Assembly (NCBI GenBank): GCA_017308595.1
Contig: JAFKER010000007.1
Coordinates: 393,227-457,226 of the forward strand
Source: Afipia sp.
GTDB taxonomy: Bacteria; Pseudomonadota; Alphaproteobacteria; Rhizobiales; Xanthobacteraceae
Reading direction: 5' to 3'
DNA length: 64,000 nt
Part shown: piece after piece, positions 25,109 through 32,885 of the stretch
Layout: every line of letters begins with the position of its first letter
How positions within the stretch are numbered: the stretch's first letter is position 1
Notes under the pieces: generated by a model
Database searches by the model: none
The model's input: only the letters and a program-made list of their open reading frames with translations
Told to the model about the DNA's origin: nothing
Translations under genes and position numbers: made by a program

Positions 25109-27229
25109 TCAAGTCAGCGCTTGCTGAACCGATGTTCGGCGTTCGTTCGTGAATGACACGGTATGAGCAAGAGCCAGTCCGAGAAGGAACCAGAATGTTC
25201 GCTGATACATGAATTCATGAAAAATCGACATTGCGGAAAAGCCGGCAATGATCAAAACGAGCAGGTTGCCAGCAACATCGTTGTTACGGAATTTTCGCGC
25301 TTCAACGATAAATATCCTGACAATAGGGGAAATGAAAATTAAGGCGCCAAACAATCCGAACTCGGCTAACAGCCAGATTGAGGTCGAATGGATAATGAGC
25401 GGATATGGGCCATTCCAAGTTGCGATAAATGTACCGAGGCCTGCGCCGAAAAACGGATTTGCAACAAACATCGTGATCCCATCGATCATGCTTTTGAGAT
25501 GTTCTGTTGTTGATGAAGCGCTCCCCACCGTGAGAGCTTTTATGGGATTTGAAAGCGATGTATGTGCGCCTGTGAAATTTGGCAGTAAAAACAGAAAAGC
25601 TCCGATAATAGACGCTGCGAAAAGCGCTGGTACAATCTTTCTCCATGATCGGTCGATCATCAGGGTGGATACGGCCATCACAATGACAGCGGTGCATATT
25701 CCCGAGCGAGATGAAGATAACCAGACGCCCGTGAGAGCAAGAGCGATTGTCGCGATACTAGGAGGTCGGTATGCAAGTGAAGCTGCGAGGAGCATAATGC
25801 ATTGGAATGCAAATGCGTTGGGGTTATTCGATAATCCGGCAACGAATACGGGTTGAAAAAAACCAAGGCTTGTCATAAGCGCGCGAGCTATTTCCAGTAT
25901 GCATATAGCGCAGCCGACACTAATGAATGTAGAAAGAACTTTACTAAAGGAAAATTTCGTGGCCATTGCGCCAGTCGCTCCGTAGCAGAGCAGCACTAAC
26001 CAGCCGAGATATTTATTCGTCACAGCCCATTGCGTCCATCCGACTGCAATGGCGCCGATAAGAAGCGCTAGGGTGATGACTATCGTACATGCAAGGACGT
26101 GTAAATTTATTCCGCTGATGCGCCAAGCCGGCGGCTGGCTTCGCAAATGAGCGAGGATAAATATGCATCCACAAAGGATCGCAATCGGGTCTGCTAGATT
26201 CGCATTAAGTGGCGTCAATCCCGTGGGGATCAAAATCTGAAAGAAGACGAGTGTTGCTGCGAGTGGAGGAAGGATTTTTGATAGAACGTTCTGATGCAGG
26301 GTTTTGCCGCTTGGCTTCGCTGTGTGATGATAGGTTGGCCTGATAGCAATCGCATGCGCGGAATATAGTGCCAGTATCCCAGCTAACGCGATAGACAGCA
26401 CGCCGATCAGAATCGCAGTGGAAACTGCTGCCGCGGTTTTCATGCCAATGGCTCCGAGCGCGGCCACCGCACTTATCTCTCTCACGCCCCATCCGGCAAG
26501 GCTGATTGGAATGCTGGAAGCGAACATGACCAATGTTATCGCCGCCGTAAGATCGGAGAGTGGGATTGCGGGGGCGAGGGCTTTCCCCGTACAGAGATAA
26601 GCTCCCATCATTGAGAGTTGAACGGCGCCCGAATACAGGATTGATATTATGACCCGGACTATTCCCGCTGCGCTGATACTAGAAAAAGCCGTTTGAATTT
26701 CGTCGAACCAGATTCGCACAGCCGCAATACCGGCAAGTGCGAGTCCTACGAGAATCCAGACAAGATCAGTGCCACCGCTATTCAGATCGAAGGTAATGGC
26801 GCGGAACAGATAAAGCGCACCGATGGTTGCGAGTAACAGGGAGACAAGGGCTGCTGCGATTCTTTCTTGGCCAGTGATTAGCACTGTTCCGGCGAATGGG
26901 ACGTCGCGGCGCGACAGATAAGATCCGCGAGCGGCCAACTGACCAAAAATTTGGAAGAAGATCGCGCCGCCAAGCTGGCCAAGGCTTAGTACTGCGATTG
27001 AATCGCGAAGGGAAAGAGAATAGCCAAGGCCGGCTGCAATTGAGCGCACGCGTAATGAGGCGAACAGTGAACTCAAGAGCAGGAAAAAAACAGTGAGTCC
27101 TAAGTTTACAGCATCAAGGGACTTGACGGTCTCAATGAGCTGTTCTCGGTCGATACTTGCGACAGCTATCCAACCGACTGCGAGCAGAAGTGTCGTCGTA
27201 ACGACAATTCTGAAAATCCGAACATTCAT
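25109..27229 (-). CDS. Fusion of a lysylphosphatidylglycerol-synthase-type flippase domain and an O-antigen ligase-like domain
   Basis: A 706-residue integral membrane protein with two halves. Residues ~1-295 match the UPF0104/LPG-synthase transmembrane family: about eight helices and the hallmark ISLAGWGVREISAVAALG around 242-259. Residues ~320-700 are an O-antigen ligase/Wzy_C-like domain with ~10 helices, SSSRSG at 505-510, the periplasmic-loop block NPFFGAGLG at 591-599, His614 and AEFGLFG at 622-628. Neither half looks truncated. The expected job is movement of a lipid or lipid-linked sugar followed by transfer onto a membrane or lipid A acceptor; that is inference from the domains. Base composition is visibly poorer in G+C than its neighbours, suggesting acquisition. 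No strong ribosome site precedes the ATG. Confidence 0.8.
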   Translation of the reverse strand: MNVRIFRIVVTTTLLLAVGWIAVASIDREQLIETVKSLDAVNLGLTVFFLLLSSLFASLRVRSIAAGLGYSLSLRDSIAVLSLGQLGGAIFFQIFGQLAARGSYLSRRDVPFAGTVLITGQERIAAALVSLLLATIGALYLFRAITFDLNSGGTDLVWILVGLALAGIAAVRIWFDEIQTAFSSISAAGIVRVIISILYSGAVQLSMMGAYLCTGKALAPAIPLSDLTAAITLVMFASSIPISLAGWGVREISAVAALGAIGMKTAAAVSTAILIGVLSIALAGILALYSAHAIAIRPTYHHTAKPSGKTLHQNVLSKILPPLAATLVFFQILIPTGLTPLNANLADPIAILCGCIFILAHLRSQPPAWRISGINLHVLACTIVITLALLIGAIAVGWTQWAVTNKYLGWLVLLCYGATGAMATKFSFSKVLSTFISVGCAICILEIARALMTSLGFFQPVFVAGLSNNPNAFAFQCIMLLAASLAYRPPSIATIALALTGVWLSSSRSGICTAVIVMAVSTLMIDRSWRKIVPALFAASIIGAFLFLLPNFTGAHTSLSNPIKALTVGSASSTTEHLKSMIDGITMFVANPFFGAGLGTFIATWNGPYPLIIHSTSIWLLAEFGLFGALIFISPIVRIFIVEARKFRNNDVAGNLLVLIIAGFSAMSIFHEFMYQRTFWFLLGLALAHTVSFTNERRTSVQQALT

Positions 27230-27338
27230 TTAAATTGATTCGCATTTCCGAGGTGTGCCGACAGGAGTACTCTTATAGATTGCATTAATCGCTTGTTAGG
27301 CGTTCTCTAGGCGAACGTCAAGCAATCGGCAATAAGCA

Positions 27339-27391
27339 AAAAAGTTGCGGCCGAGCTTTGGGGGAAGCTCGGCCGCGCACGAACCGGTCTG
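27339..27391 (-). terminator. Terminator, copy 2 of the exact 53-bp direct repeat
   Basis: Identical over 53 bases to 25040-25092: 12-bp stem GCGGCCGAGCTT / AAGCTCGGCCGC and, on the minus strand, a following AACTTTTTT. It lies 93 bases beyond the stop of the BTLCP protease gene, for which it would be the terminator. The pair brackets the flippase/ligase gene. Confidence 0.88.
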
Positions 27392-27453
27392 GGACGGGGA
27401 GGGGTGGGGATACGACCGGGTCGTGTGTTCCTATCTCTTCAAGTATTCATCTT

Positions 27454-27477
27454 GAGCATGACGGCTCGGTCATGCTC
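27454..27477 (-). other. 9-bp hairpin just after the BTLCP stop
   Basis: GAGCATGAC / GTCATGCTC with a 6-base loop lies 6 bases beyond the BTLCP stop codon. There is no U-tract, so it may stabilise the 3' end rather than terminate. Confidence 0.45.
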
Positions 27478-27483
27478 CAAATC

Positions 27484-28104
27484 TCAGCGTGAACTTGCAG
27501 TCGCGACAGCCGGGCGCGAGTCTCCCAGAGACACCCATGTGTTGGCATCGGTCTGCGACTGCCGCTTCACGAAGCGGTAGCCGGTGTCGGTCCATGCGAC
27601 GACTTCCTCGTTCTGGTTGTCGAGGATGAATTCGCCCTTGTCGGATTTCACGGTCAGGACTGCGTGACCTTCGCCCTTCTTGTCGCGGACCACGGTGATC
27701 AGCAGCGCCTCGCGCGGCCATCCGGCGTCGATCAGCATCTTGCGCTTGAGCAGGACGTAGTCTTCGCAGTCGCCATATCCGTCGGTCGGATACGACCACT
27801 TCTCGATAACGCCCCAGTGATCCATGTCGGTCATCGGCTTGATGGTCTCGTTGACCCAGCGATTGACCCGCACGAGATCCTTCCATGCGGCCTGCGTCAT
27901 CACGATGTCGCGGGCCTGCGTCGCGCCACTGCGGCAATCGCGCGGATTCTCGTTGCAGAATTCAACCCAGCCGATCGGCGCGCGTGTCGCGTCGCCGAGG
28001 CTTGCATAAAGAACGCGTTCACTCGCGGCCTGCGCCGCAATCGTCATTCCGAAAAGGCTGGCAGCAACCGCCAGACCAACGCCCCGTCCACGAATTGAAA
28101 CCAT
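27484..28104 (-). CDS. Periplasmic transglutaminase-like cysteine protease (BTLCP family)
   Basis: The 206-residue product from Met 28104 (GGGGGCCACA upstream) has a signal peptide (cleavage about AQA-AS, residue 26). The BTLCP triad is Cys113 (GYGDCEDYVLLKR), His147 (GEGHAVL) and Asp162 (FILDNQN). The family includes LapG, which cleaves cell-surface adhesins under control of the c-di-GMP receptor LapD; neither LapD nor a large adhesin is seen here, so that role is only a possibility. A c-di-GMP-binding PilZ gene lies next upstream on the same strand, behind a terminator. Confidence 0.85.
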   Translation of the reverse strand: MVSIRGRGVGLAVAASLFGMTIAAQAASERVLYASLGDATRAPIGWVEFCNENPRDCRSGATQARDIVMTQAAWKDLVRVNRWVNETIKPMTDMDHWGVIEKWSYPTDGYGDCEDYVLLKRKMLIDAGWPREALLITVVRDKKGEGHAVLTVKSDKGEFILDNQNEEVVAWTDTGYRFVKRQSQTDANTWVSLGDSRPAVATASSR

Positions 28105-28241
28105 TGTGGCCCCCGTTTTTCTTGTTGGGACCACTTTTCACACAAAGGATTTGCGCCGCCGCTAAGTCGTCAAAGTACAATTGAGACGAATACAAGTAAA
28201 AGACGCGGCTAATTCGATCTATACTTGAATAAAATACGCAT

Positions 28242-28275
28242 AAAATTTGAGATAATCGAATTCGATTCAAATTTT
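28242..28275. promoter_or_regulatory. AT-rich interrupted palindrome upstream of the BTLCP gene
   Basis: A 14-bp perfect palindrome AATCGAATTCGATT at 28254-28267 is flanked by AAAATTTG and CAAATTTT, complementary arms, with four extra bases (AGAT) on the left. It sits about 140 bases upstream of the BTLCP start in a stretch much richer in A+T than the rest of the window. It may be an operator or a structured leader. Confidence 0.45.
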
Positions 28276-28364
28276 ATCTATTATGCCGTAAGCTATTGAT
28301 TTTTATGGATGTTTTCTGGTCGCCGCCGCTCCGGCGACGGGGCAAAATCGGTCGGCCCAAAAGC

Positions 28365-28400
28365 ATCAGGGCGATACCCGGATGCGGGTATCGCCCTGAT
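28365..28400 (-). terminator. Terminator after the PilZ gene
   Basis: A 16-bp perfect stem ATCAGGGCGATACCCG / CGGGTATCGCCCTGAT with a 4-base loop, followed on the minus strand by GCTTTT. It lies 37 bases beyond the PilZ stop codon. Confidence 0.85.
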
Positions 28401-28436
28401 TGGCCTCAAAAATCAGAAACCGGTAACCGCCGCTCT

Positions 28437-29057
28437 TTACTGCGCGCTTACGTTATCTTCGACAGTCTCGGGAAGCTGTGCGTGAACGAACTCGATCGCG
28501 AAGCCTTCTTCGAGGTGGCGAACCACGCGGGCCTGCACGCGGCCGAGTATGACGGCTTCGCCAACCAGCGGCTTGATCTCGGCGGCAAGGGCCGCGCCCG
28601 ACAGCGACAGGTCGATGATCCGGCAGGCCATGGCCCGGCCGTCGTCGAATTTGAGAATCGACATCGGATTACGCGGCACGATGCGGTCGTGGCGGCGGTC
28701 TTCCGGCAGATTGAGGATCTGGCGGTTGGCCAGCCAGGTGAGCTGGGCCGCGAGTTTGTCACGCTTGCGCGGGGTGGCGCCGACCGTCATGGCAAAGCCG
28801 TTGTCGAGCAGGCGGGTAATCTTGCCTTCGACGCGGCCGATATGGTCGAGATAGGCGACGACGCGTTCGCCGACATTGCCGATGCCGGGTGCCAGCATGG
28901 CGAGCCCGCCGGGGGACATATTGATGACCTGGCACGGAAATTCGCGCCTGTCCGCCAGCATGTAGCGGCCGAGCAGGTGAACCTTCACGCGCTGAAAGCG
29001 GCGCCGCTCCTGCGCCGAGGGACGGATCGATTGTTGTTGTGCCAACGCCATCATCAC
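28437..29057 (-). CDS. Tandem PilZ-domain protein
   Basis: The 206-residue protein carries two PilZ domains. Domain 1 has RRRFQR at 18-23 and NMSPGG at 46-51; domain 2 has RRHDR at 121-125 and DLSLSG at 149-154. Both therefore hold the RxxxR and (D/N)xSxxG c-di-GMP-binding signatures, domain 2 close to consensus. There is no output domain, so it probably acts by binding a partner after c-di-GMP binding, in motility or envelope control. Met1 to Met3 are equivalent start choices. A near-consensus CtrA box lies 46 bases upstream (29103-29118). Confidence 0.88.
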   Translation of the reverse strand: MMMALAQQQSIRPSAQERRRFQRVKVHLLGRYMLADRREFPCQVINMSPGGLAMLAPGIGNVGERVVAYLDHIGRVEGKITRLLDNGFAMTVGATPRKRDKLAAQLTWLANRQILNLPEDRRHDRIVPRNPMSILKFDDGRAMACRIIDLSLSGAALAAEIKPLVGEAVILGRVQARVVRHLEEGFAIEFVHAQLPETVEDNVSAQ

Positions 29058-29102
29058 ACCGGTTGACCGGTCTTCGGTATGATGAACCTTACGGCGCTCA
29101 GG

Positions 29103-29118
29103 GTTAACGAGGCGTTAG
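29103..29118 (-). promoter_or_regulatory. CtrA-like box upstream of the PilZ gene
   Basis: On the minus strand it reads CTAA-CGCCTCG-TTAAC, one base from the CtrA consensus TTAA-N7-TTAAC. Location 46 bases before the PilZ start would place it over a promoter. Confidence 0.5.
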
Positions 29119-29139
29119 CTATACGGGAACCGCGCTGTC

Positions 29140-29706
29140 TTAACGCAGGCCTTCATAGACGGTGAGGCCGCGGATCAGCGACCATTTGCGCAGCGCGCGC
29201 GGACGGCCGTGATCCTGCTCCAGATGCCGCCACGAGGTCAGGCTGAAATCCTTCAGATTGCCGTAAGCCTGCGATCCGTCGACAGCCGAGAGCGGCGCGA
29301 GCAGGCCGGTCATGCTGACGGGGCTGTGGGAGCGGGCGCTGAACGGAAGCAGCAGCAGTTCAAGGTGAAACCGCAAACCGTCCGGAGTGAATGCGGAGAG
29401 GCCCGCGACAGTCGCCTGGGTTTCGTCCGCCACAATTCCGAGAATGTCCGCGATGTCCTCGCGGTCGGCCTCGCAAAATAGGCTGGTAAAGCTGCGGCCC
29501 TTGAGGTCAGCGCCGAGAAGGGCGCACATCCGGGTTCCGGCCACCCGGAACGGGTAACCGGCAGCCGGATTGCAGGACAGGACAAATATATCTCCCAGGA
29601 GATGCCGGACCTTTTCAGGCCCAAGATCGCTTCGCTCCGGGGCGAGAGCGCCCGCGCGCTGCTCGTCCCAGTAGGCGTAGAATTCCTGGTTTGCCGGATG
29701 TTTCAT
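29140..29706 (-). CDS. PAS-domain protein (PAS_5 / MopJ-type)
   Basis: The 188-residue protein is made almost wholly of one PAS-like domain of the PAS_5 kind: opening NQEFYAYWDEQRAGALAPER, then GDIFVLSCNPAAGYPFRVAGTR around residue 37-58. It has no kinase or output domain. In Caulobacter a single-PAS protein of this type (MopJ) tunes the cell-cycle regulators DivJ/CtrA; by analogy, this may be a modulator of CtrA signalling, which is inference. It is divergent from a candidate CtrA-controlled small RNA. Confidence 0.8.
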   Translation of the reverse strand: MKHPANQEFYAYWDEQRAGALAPERSDLGPEKVRHLLGDIFVLSCNPAAGYPFRVAGTRMCALLGADLKGRSFTSLFCEADREDIADILGIVADETQATVAGLSAFTPDGLRFHLELLLLPFSARSHSPVSMTGLLAPLSAVDGSQAYGNLKDFSLTSWRHLEQDHGRPRALRKWSLIRGLTVYEGLR

Positions 29707-29735
29707 CGATGAATCCCGCCCCGCGGATGACGACG

Positions 29736-29755
29736 GCGGGACAGATTTGTCCCGC
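29736..29755. promoter_or_regulatory. Hairpin or operator upstream of the PAS gene
   Basis: Perfect 8-bp inverted repeat GCGGGACA-GATT-TGTCCCGC, 30 bases upstream of the PAS gene start; it would be in its leader RNA or serve as an operator. Confidence 0.4.
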
Positions 29756-29854
29756 TTTCAGGCACCGCGAGGCCCCTTTCTGTTGTGCGGGACTTGGGGT
29801 GCAGCGTCCATGCCGAAGCGGGTGTTTGGGGTTTGCGGGGGCAGGTTTGCGTTG

Positions 29855-29870
29855 TTAACGTTAAATTAAC
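29855..29870 (+). promoter_or_regulatory. Exact CtrA binding box (TTAA-N7-TTAAC)
   Basis: TTAACGTTAAATTAAC fits the CtrA consensus at all nine fixed positions and includes an extra internal GTTAA. It lies about 15-25 bases before the likely start of the candidate small RNA and 149 bases before the divergent PAS gene. Confidence 0.65.
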
Positions 29871-29884
29871 TACGAGCTTCGTGG

Positions 29885-30094
29885 ATCTACGCAGGGCAGG
29901 TAGTGTCCGGGCACTCCAAACCGCCGATCTCCTCCAGGGTCGGCGGCGGCTAAGAACTCAAGTTGTAGACAGGCGGCGGAAAACGATCTGGTCATTGCGC
30001 GGGAGGGGTGGGGATACCCGGACGGCGCGACAAGACCGGCAAAGAGCCAACAAAGACCAGGGGAGGGCCTTCAAGCCCTCCCTTTTTCTTTTCA
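29885..30094 (+). ncRNA. Candidate small RNA with its own terminator
   Basis: About 200 bases on the plus strand carry no protein-coding frame with a ribosome site, start just after an exact CtrA box, and end in a strong rho-independent terminator (30061-30094). There is no plus-strand gene upstream for the terminator to serve (the PAS gene is divergent). Local hairpin potential is clear: AGTGTCCGGGCACT near 29902 and GCCGATC/GGTCGGC near 29922-29945. It does not look like tmRNA, RNase P or 6S RNA by eye. The 5' end is estimated, not seen. Confidence 0.35.
30061..30094 (+). terminator. Strong rho-independent terminator
   Basis: Stem GGGAGGGC / GCCCTCCC with a 6-base loop, followed by TTTTTCTTTTC. 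It lies 76 bases before the rhomboid gene start and ends the candidate small RNA. Confidence 0.88.
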
Positions 30095-30169
30095 AGACGG
30101 GCCACTGTGCTTGCACCGCACCGCGAAAGCCGCCTATCTCAGAAGAACGCTCGCCTGCTTCGGATATAT

Positions 30170-30946
30170 GTGCCCTTGGACGCCCCAGAATCCCCCCGCG
30201 AACCGATCCTGACCATCCCGTTCGCGATGACTGCGGTCATTGTCGTCATGGCCGCCATTCACGGCCTGCGCGCCCTGTTGCCGCTCGCCACCGATCAGGA
30301 AGTGATCTGGACGTTCGGTTTCGTGCCTGCGCGGTATGACGCGTCGGTTCTGGCAGGGAAATTTCCCGGCGGTGTCGGCGCGGAAGTGTGGACGTTCCTG
30401 ACCTACGCTTTTCTGCACGCAGACATCACACATATCGCCTTCAACATGCTGTGGATGCTGCCGTTCGGCAGCGCGGTCGCGCGCCGGTTCGGGACTGCGC
30501 GGTTCTTTGCCTTCTTCGCTGTCACGGCGATTGCGGGAGCGGTCGCGCATCTTGTGACGCATCAGCATGAGGTTGCGCCCATGATCGGCGCGTCGGCCGC
30601 GGTGTCCGGCATGATGGCGGCGGCGATCCGCTTTGCTTTCCAGCATGGAAGTTTTCTCTCATTCCGCCGCGGCGATGCGGAAGTGGCGGCGCGGGTGCCT
30701 GCGCTCTCGTTGATCAAGTCCTTGCAGAATTCGCGCGTGCTGGGTTTCCTCGCGGTCTGGTTCGGCCTCAACATCATCACCGGGCTTGGCGCGATCGCGA
30801 TTGGTGCATCTGCTCAGAGCATTGCGTGGCAGGCGCATATCGGCGGCTTTGTCGCAGGTCTGGTGCTGTTTTCGCTGTTCGATCCGGTGCCGCGCGCGCT
30901 TGTGCAGGACAATAACGCAGGCGCGTTGCCGCCTGCGGCCGACTGA
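30170..30946 (+). CDS. Rhomboid-family intramembrane serine protease
   Basis: The 258-residue protein has six or seven transmembrane helices. The rhomboid signatures are all present: WTFLTYAFLHADITHIAFNM around 74-93, the catalytic GASA with Ser142, and His223 (WQAHIGG) in the last helix. Rhomboids cut membrane proteins within or near their transmembrane segments; the substrate here is unknown. A GTG start at 30170 is chosen because the upstream frame runs through the terminator of the candidate small RNA; the ribosome site is weak. Confidence 0.88.
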   Translation: MPLDAPESPREPILTIPFAMTAVIVVMAAIHGLRALLPLATDQEVIWTFGFVPARYDASVLAGKFPGGVGAEVWTFLTYAFLHADITHIAFNMLWMLPFGSAVARRFGTARFFAFFAVTAIAGAVAHLVTHQHEVAPMIGASAAVSGMMAAAIRFAFQHGSFLSFRRGDAEVAARVPALSLIKSLQNSRVLGFLAVWFGLNIITGLGAIAIGASAQSIAWQAHIGGFVAGLVLFSLFDPVPRALVQDNNAGALPPAAD

Positions 30947-31127
30947 CCCAGCATCTTATTTCACGATCAGTCAGCAGCTATGCTGCCGTCGCCGCCGCCT
31001 TGCGGGGTGATGGTATTTGCTTCATCATCGGTGCGCATTTTGGGAGGTAGACGAAACCAAACAGGCCTTACGTTGTTTGACTCAACGGCAGACTGCGCTC
31101 GCGCGGTGGAATTTTCGGGAGGCTACA

Positions 31128-31556
31128 ATGACGGTTCGATCGGTTCTTGGTTCTAAAGGTCATCAGGTGATCAGCGTATCGCCCGACGCCAAACTTTCCG
31201 CAGCCATCAAAATTCTCAGCGAACGACGTATCGGCGCCGTCATGGTGATGAGCGGCCAGAAGATCGACGGCATTCTCTCCGAACGTGATGTGGTGCGCGT
31301 GCTGGGGGAGCGCGGTGCAAGTGTGCTCGACGAGCCGGTGCGCAGCGTGATGACATCCAAGGTCATCACCTGTCATGAATCGGATACCGTCGCTGCGATC
31401 ATGGAAGTCATGACCTCCGGAAAATTCCGCCATCTGCCCGTGGTCGAGAACGACAGGATCGTGGGTCTGATCTCGATCGGCGACGTGGTGAAGTGGCGTG
31501 TCGCGGAATACGAGCGCGAACAGGAAGCCCTGCAGGACTACATCAAGACGGCCTAG
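31128..31556 (+). CDS. Tandem CBS-domain protein
   Basis: A 142-residue protein that is essentially a Bateman module: CBS1 spans ~10-65 (SPDAKLSAAIKILSERRIGA) and CBS2 ~75-130 (VITCHESDTVAAIMEVMTSG, ending VGLISIGDVVKWR). Such pairs bind AMP, ATP or similar nucleotides and regulate a partner; single-module proteins of this type often bind adenosine ligands in stress settings. CGGGAGG precedes the ATG. It stands alone, and faces the patatin gene. Confidence 0.9.
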   Translation: MTVRSVLGSKGHQVISVSPDAKLSAAIKILSERRIGAVMVMSGQKIDGILSERDVVRVLGERGASVLDEPVRSVMTSKVITCHESDTVAAIMEVMTSGKFRHLPVVENDRIVGLISIGDVVKWRVAEYEREQEALQDYIKTA

Positions 31557-31608
31557 GCGATGCTACGCTGCGGGACGACCCGCAACGTCTTCAATTCAGA
31601 GATCAATC

Positions 31609-32649
31609 CTACGGCTGCGTCGGTTGCGCGGTGCCCGGCGTCTGGTTGGATGTCGGGCTCAGCAGTTTGATCGCTTCCTGAATCGATTCGATGTTGCGCT
31701 CGGCGGCGCGCGTTCCGTGCGCGATGATTTCCTCCGCACGGTGAAAGTCGAACCAGCCGACCTTGCCGACGCGCGGTGAGATCAGCACATCCGGCGGATC
31801 ACCAGCCAGACGCGAACGTGTGATCCGGTCCTGCATGATGTTGAAGGCTTCGACCATCACGGTCGAGATGCCGGGCCGTCCGGCGCTGCCGAAGAATTCG
31901 CGCTTCACGGTTTTCTCCGCCGAGAAGAATTTTCCGAAGCCGCGCTTTTCCGGCACCGGCGGCTCGTCCACCGGCGCGGCTTCTTCGGTGGCGCGGCCGT
32001 AGGCGGAGATAATGGTGCCGTGGCCGAACACATCGGTCGAGACATTGCAGGCGATGACGATTTCCGCGCCAAGCGCGCGCGCCGCGGAGACCGGCACTGG
32101 ATTGACCAGCGCGCCGTCGACCAGCCAGCGCTCGCCGATCAGCACCGGCTCGAAGATGCCGGGCAGGGCGTAGGACGCGCGCACCGCATCGACCAGCTTG
32201 CCGTTGGTGACCCAGATTTCGTGCCCGGTGTTGACCTCGGTGGAAACCGCCGCGAACTTGAGCGGAAGTTCATCGATATAGATATCGCCGAACGAGGCTT
32301 CGAGCTGGGCTGCGAGCTTGCTGCCGCCGATCAGACCGGAGCCGCTCAGGCGGATGTCGAGATAGCTGAAGATATTGCGGGGCAGGAGCCCTCGCGCCCA
32401 AGCCTCGAGTGTGTCGAGATGACCGGCCGCGTAAGAGCCGCCGACAACCGCCCCGATCGAGGTGCCAACCACGATGTCCGGCACAATGCCGTTCGCGAGA
32501 AGCGTCCGCAGGATGCCGATATGTGCGAAGCCGCGCGCCGCGCCGCCGCCGAGTGCCAGACCGATCTTCGGTTTCTTGGTGAGTGCCGCCCCTAGCTCCA
32601 TCTTGCCCCGCGCGCCGTTTTGGCGAAATCCAATCAAACTTTCGAGCAA
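31609..32649 (-). CDS. Patatin-like phospholipase (RssA type)
   Basis: The 346-residue protein has the patatin fold: oxyanion block GGGAARG at 34-40, nucleophile GTSIG with Ser64, and the Asp of LVDGALVNP (Asp178). It is expected to act as an acyl hydrolase on membrane lipids, but its substrate is unknown. The start codon is TTG 32649, supported by AGGAGA six bases upstream; Met 32601 is weaker. It faces the CBS-domain gene. Confidence 0.88.
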   Translation of the reverse strand: MLESLIGFRQNGARGKMELGAALTKKPKIGLALGGGAARGFAHIGILRTLLANGIVPDIVVGTSIGAVVGGSYAAGHLDTLEAWARGLLPRNIFSYLDIRLSGSGLIGGSKLAAQLEASFGDIYIDELPLKFAAVSTEVNTGHEIWVTNGKLVDAVRASYALPGIFEPVLIGERWLVDGALVNPVPVSAARALGAEIVIACNVSTDVFGHGTIISAYGRATEEAAPVDEPPVPEKRGFGKFFSAEKTVKREFFGSAGRPGISTVMVEAFNIMQDRITRSRLAGDPPDVLISPRVGKVGWFDFHRAEEIIAHGTRAAERNIESIQEAIKLLSPTSNQTPGTAQPTQP

Positions 32650-32885
32650 CGTCGGTCTCCTGAGACCTCATGACGGCGAATCGGCCGTGTTCGACCCGAT
32701 CTGGTCATGAGTACGCAAATGCCTGTGATTGTGCCGGTGGCACGCGTTTCGCGTAATCAGGAAATGTGACTGTAGCGCGGCTTGTGGGACTACAGAAGGC
32801 AGCAATCTCCCGGCTATCCCCGGAAATGGCGTCAAGAGCTTAGTCAGGCTTGAATTTGCCTCGTTTTCGGTGAAAAACCTCCGCC
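32650..32885. other. 236-base divergent intergenic region
   Basis: Holds the leader of the patatin gene and the upstream region of the secreted Pro-rich protein. I see no operator, RNA gene or long inverted repeat. Confidence 0.4.

Larger units (their letters stand above)
29707..30169. other. 463-base gap between divergent PAS and rhomboid genes
   Basis: No convincing coding region. From left to right it holds an 8-bp hairpin (29736-29755), an exact CtrA box (29855-29870), a candidate small RNA (about 29885-30094) and its terminator. Confidence 0.6.

Noticed and set aside
25109-28104. Prophage or IS-derived island
   Set aside because: The AT-richer patch contains no transposase, integrase or phage gene; the paired terminators fit recombination better.
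29885-30094. tmRNA, RNase P or 6S RNA
   Set aside because: The short ~200-base length, lack of the tRNA-like end of tmRNA, and absence of RNase P core blocks argue against these; it is kept only as an unclassified small RNA candidate.
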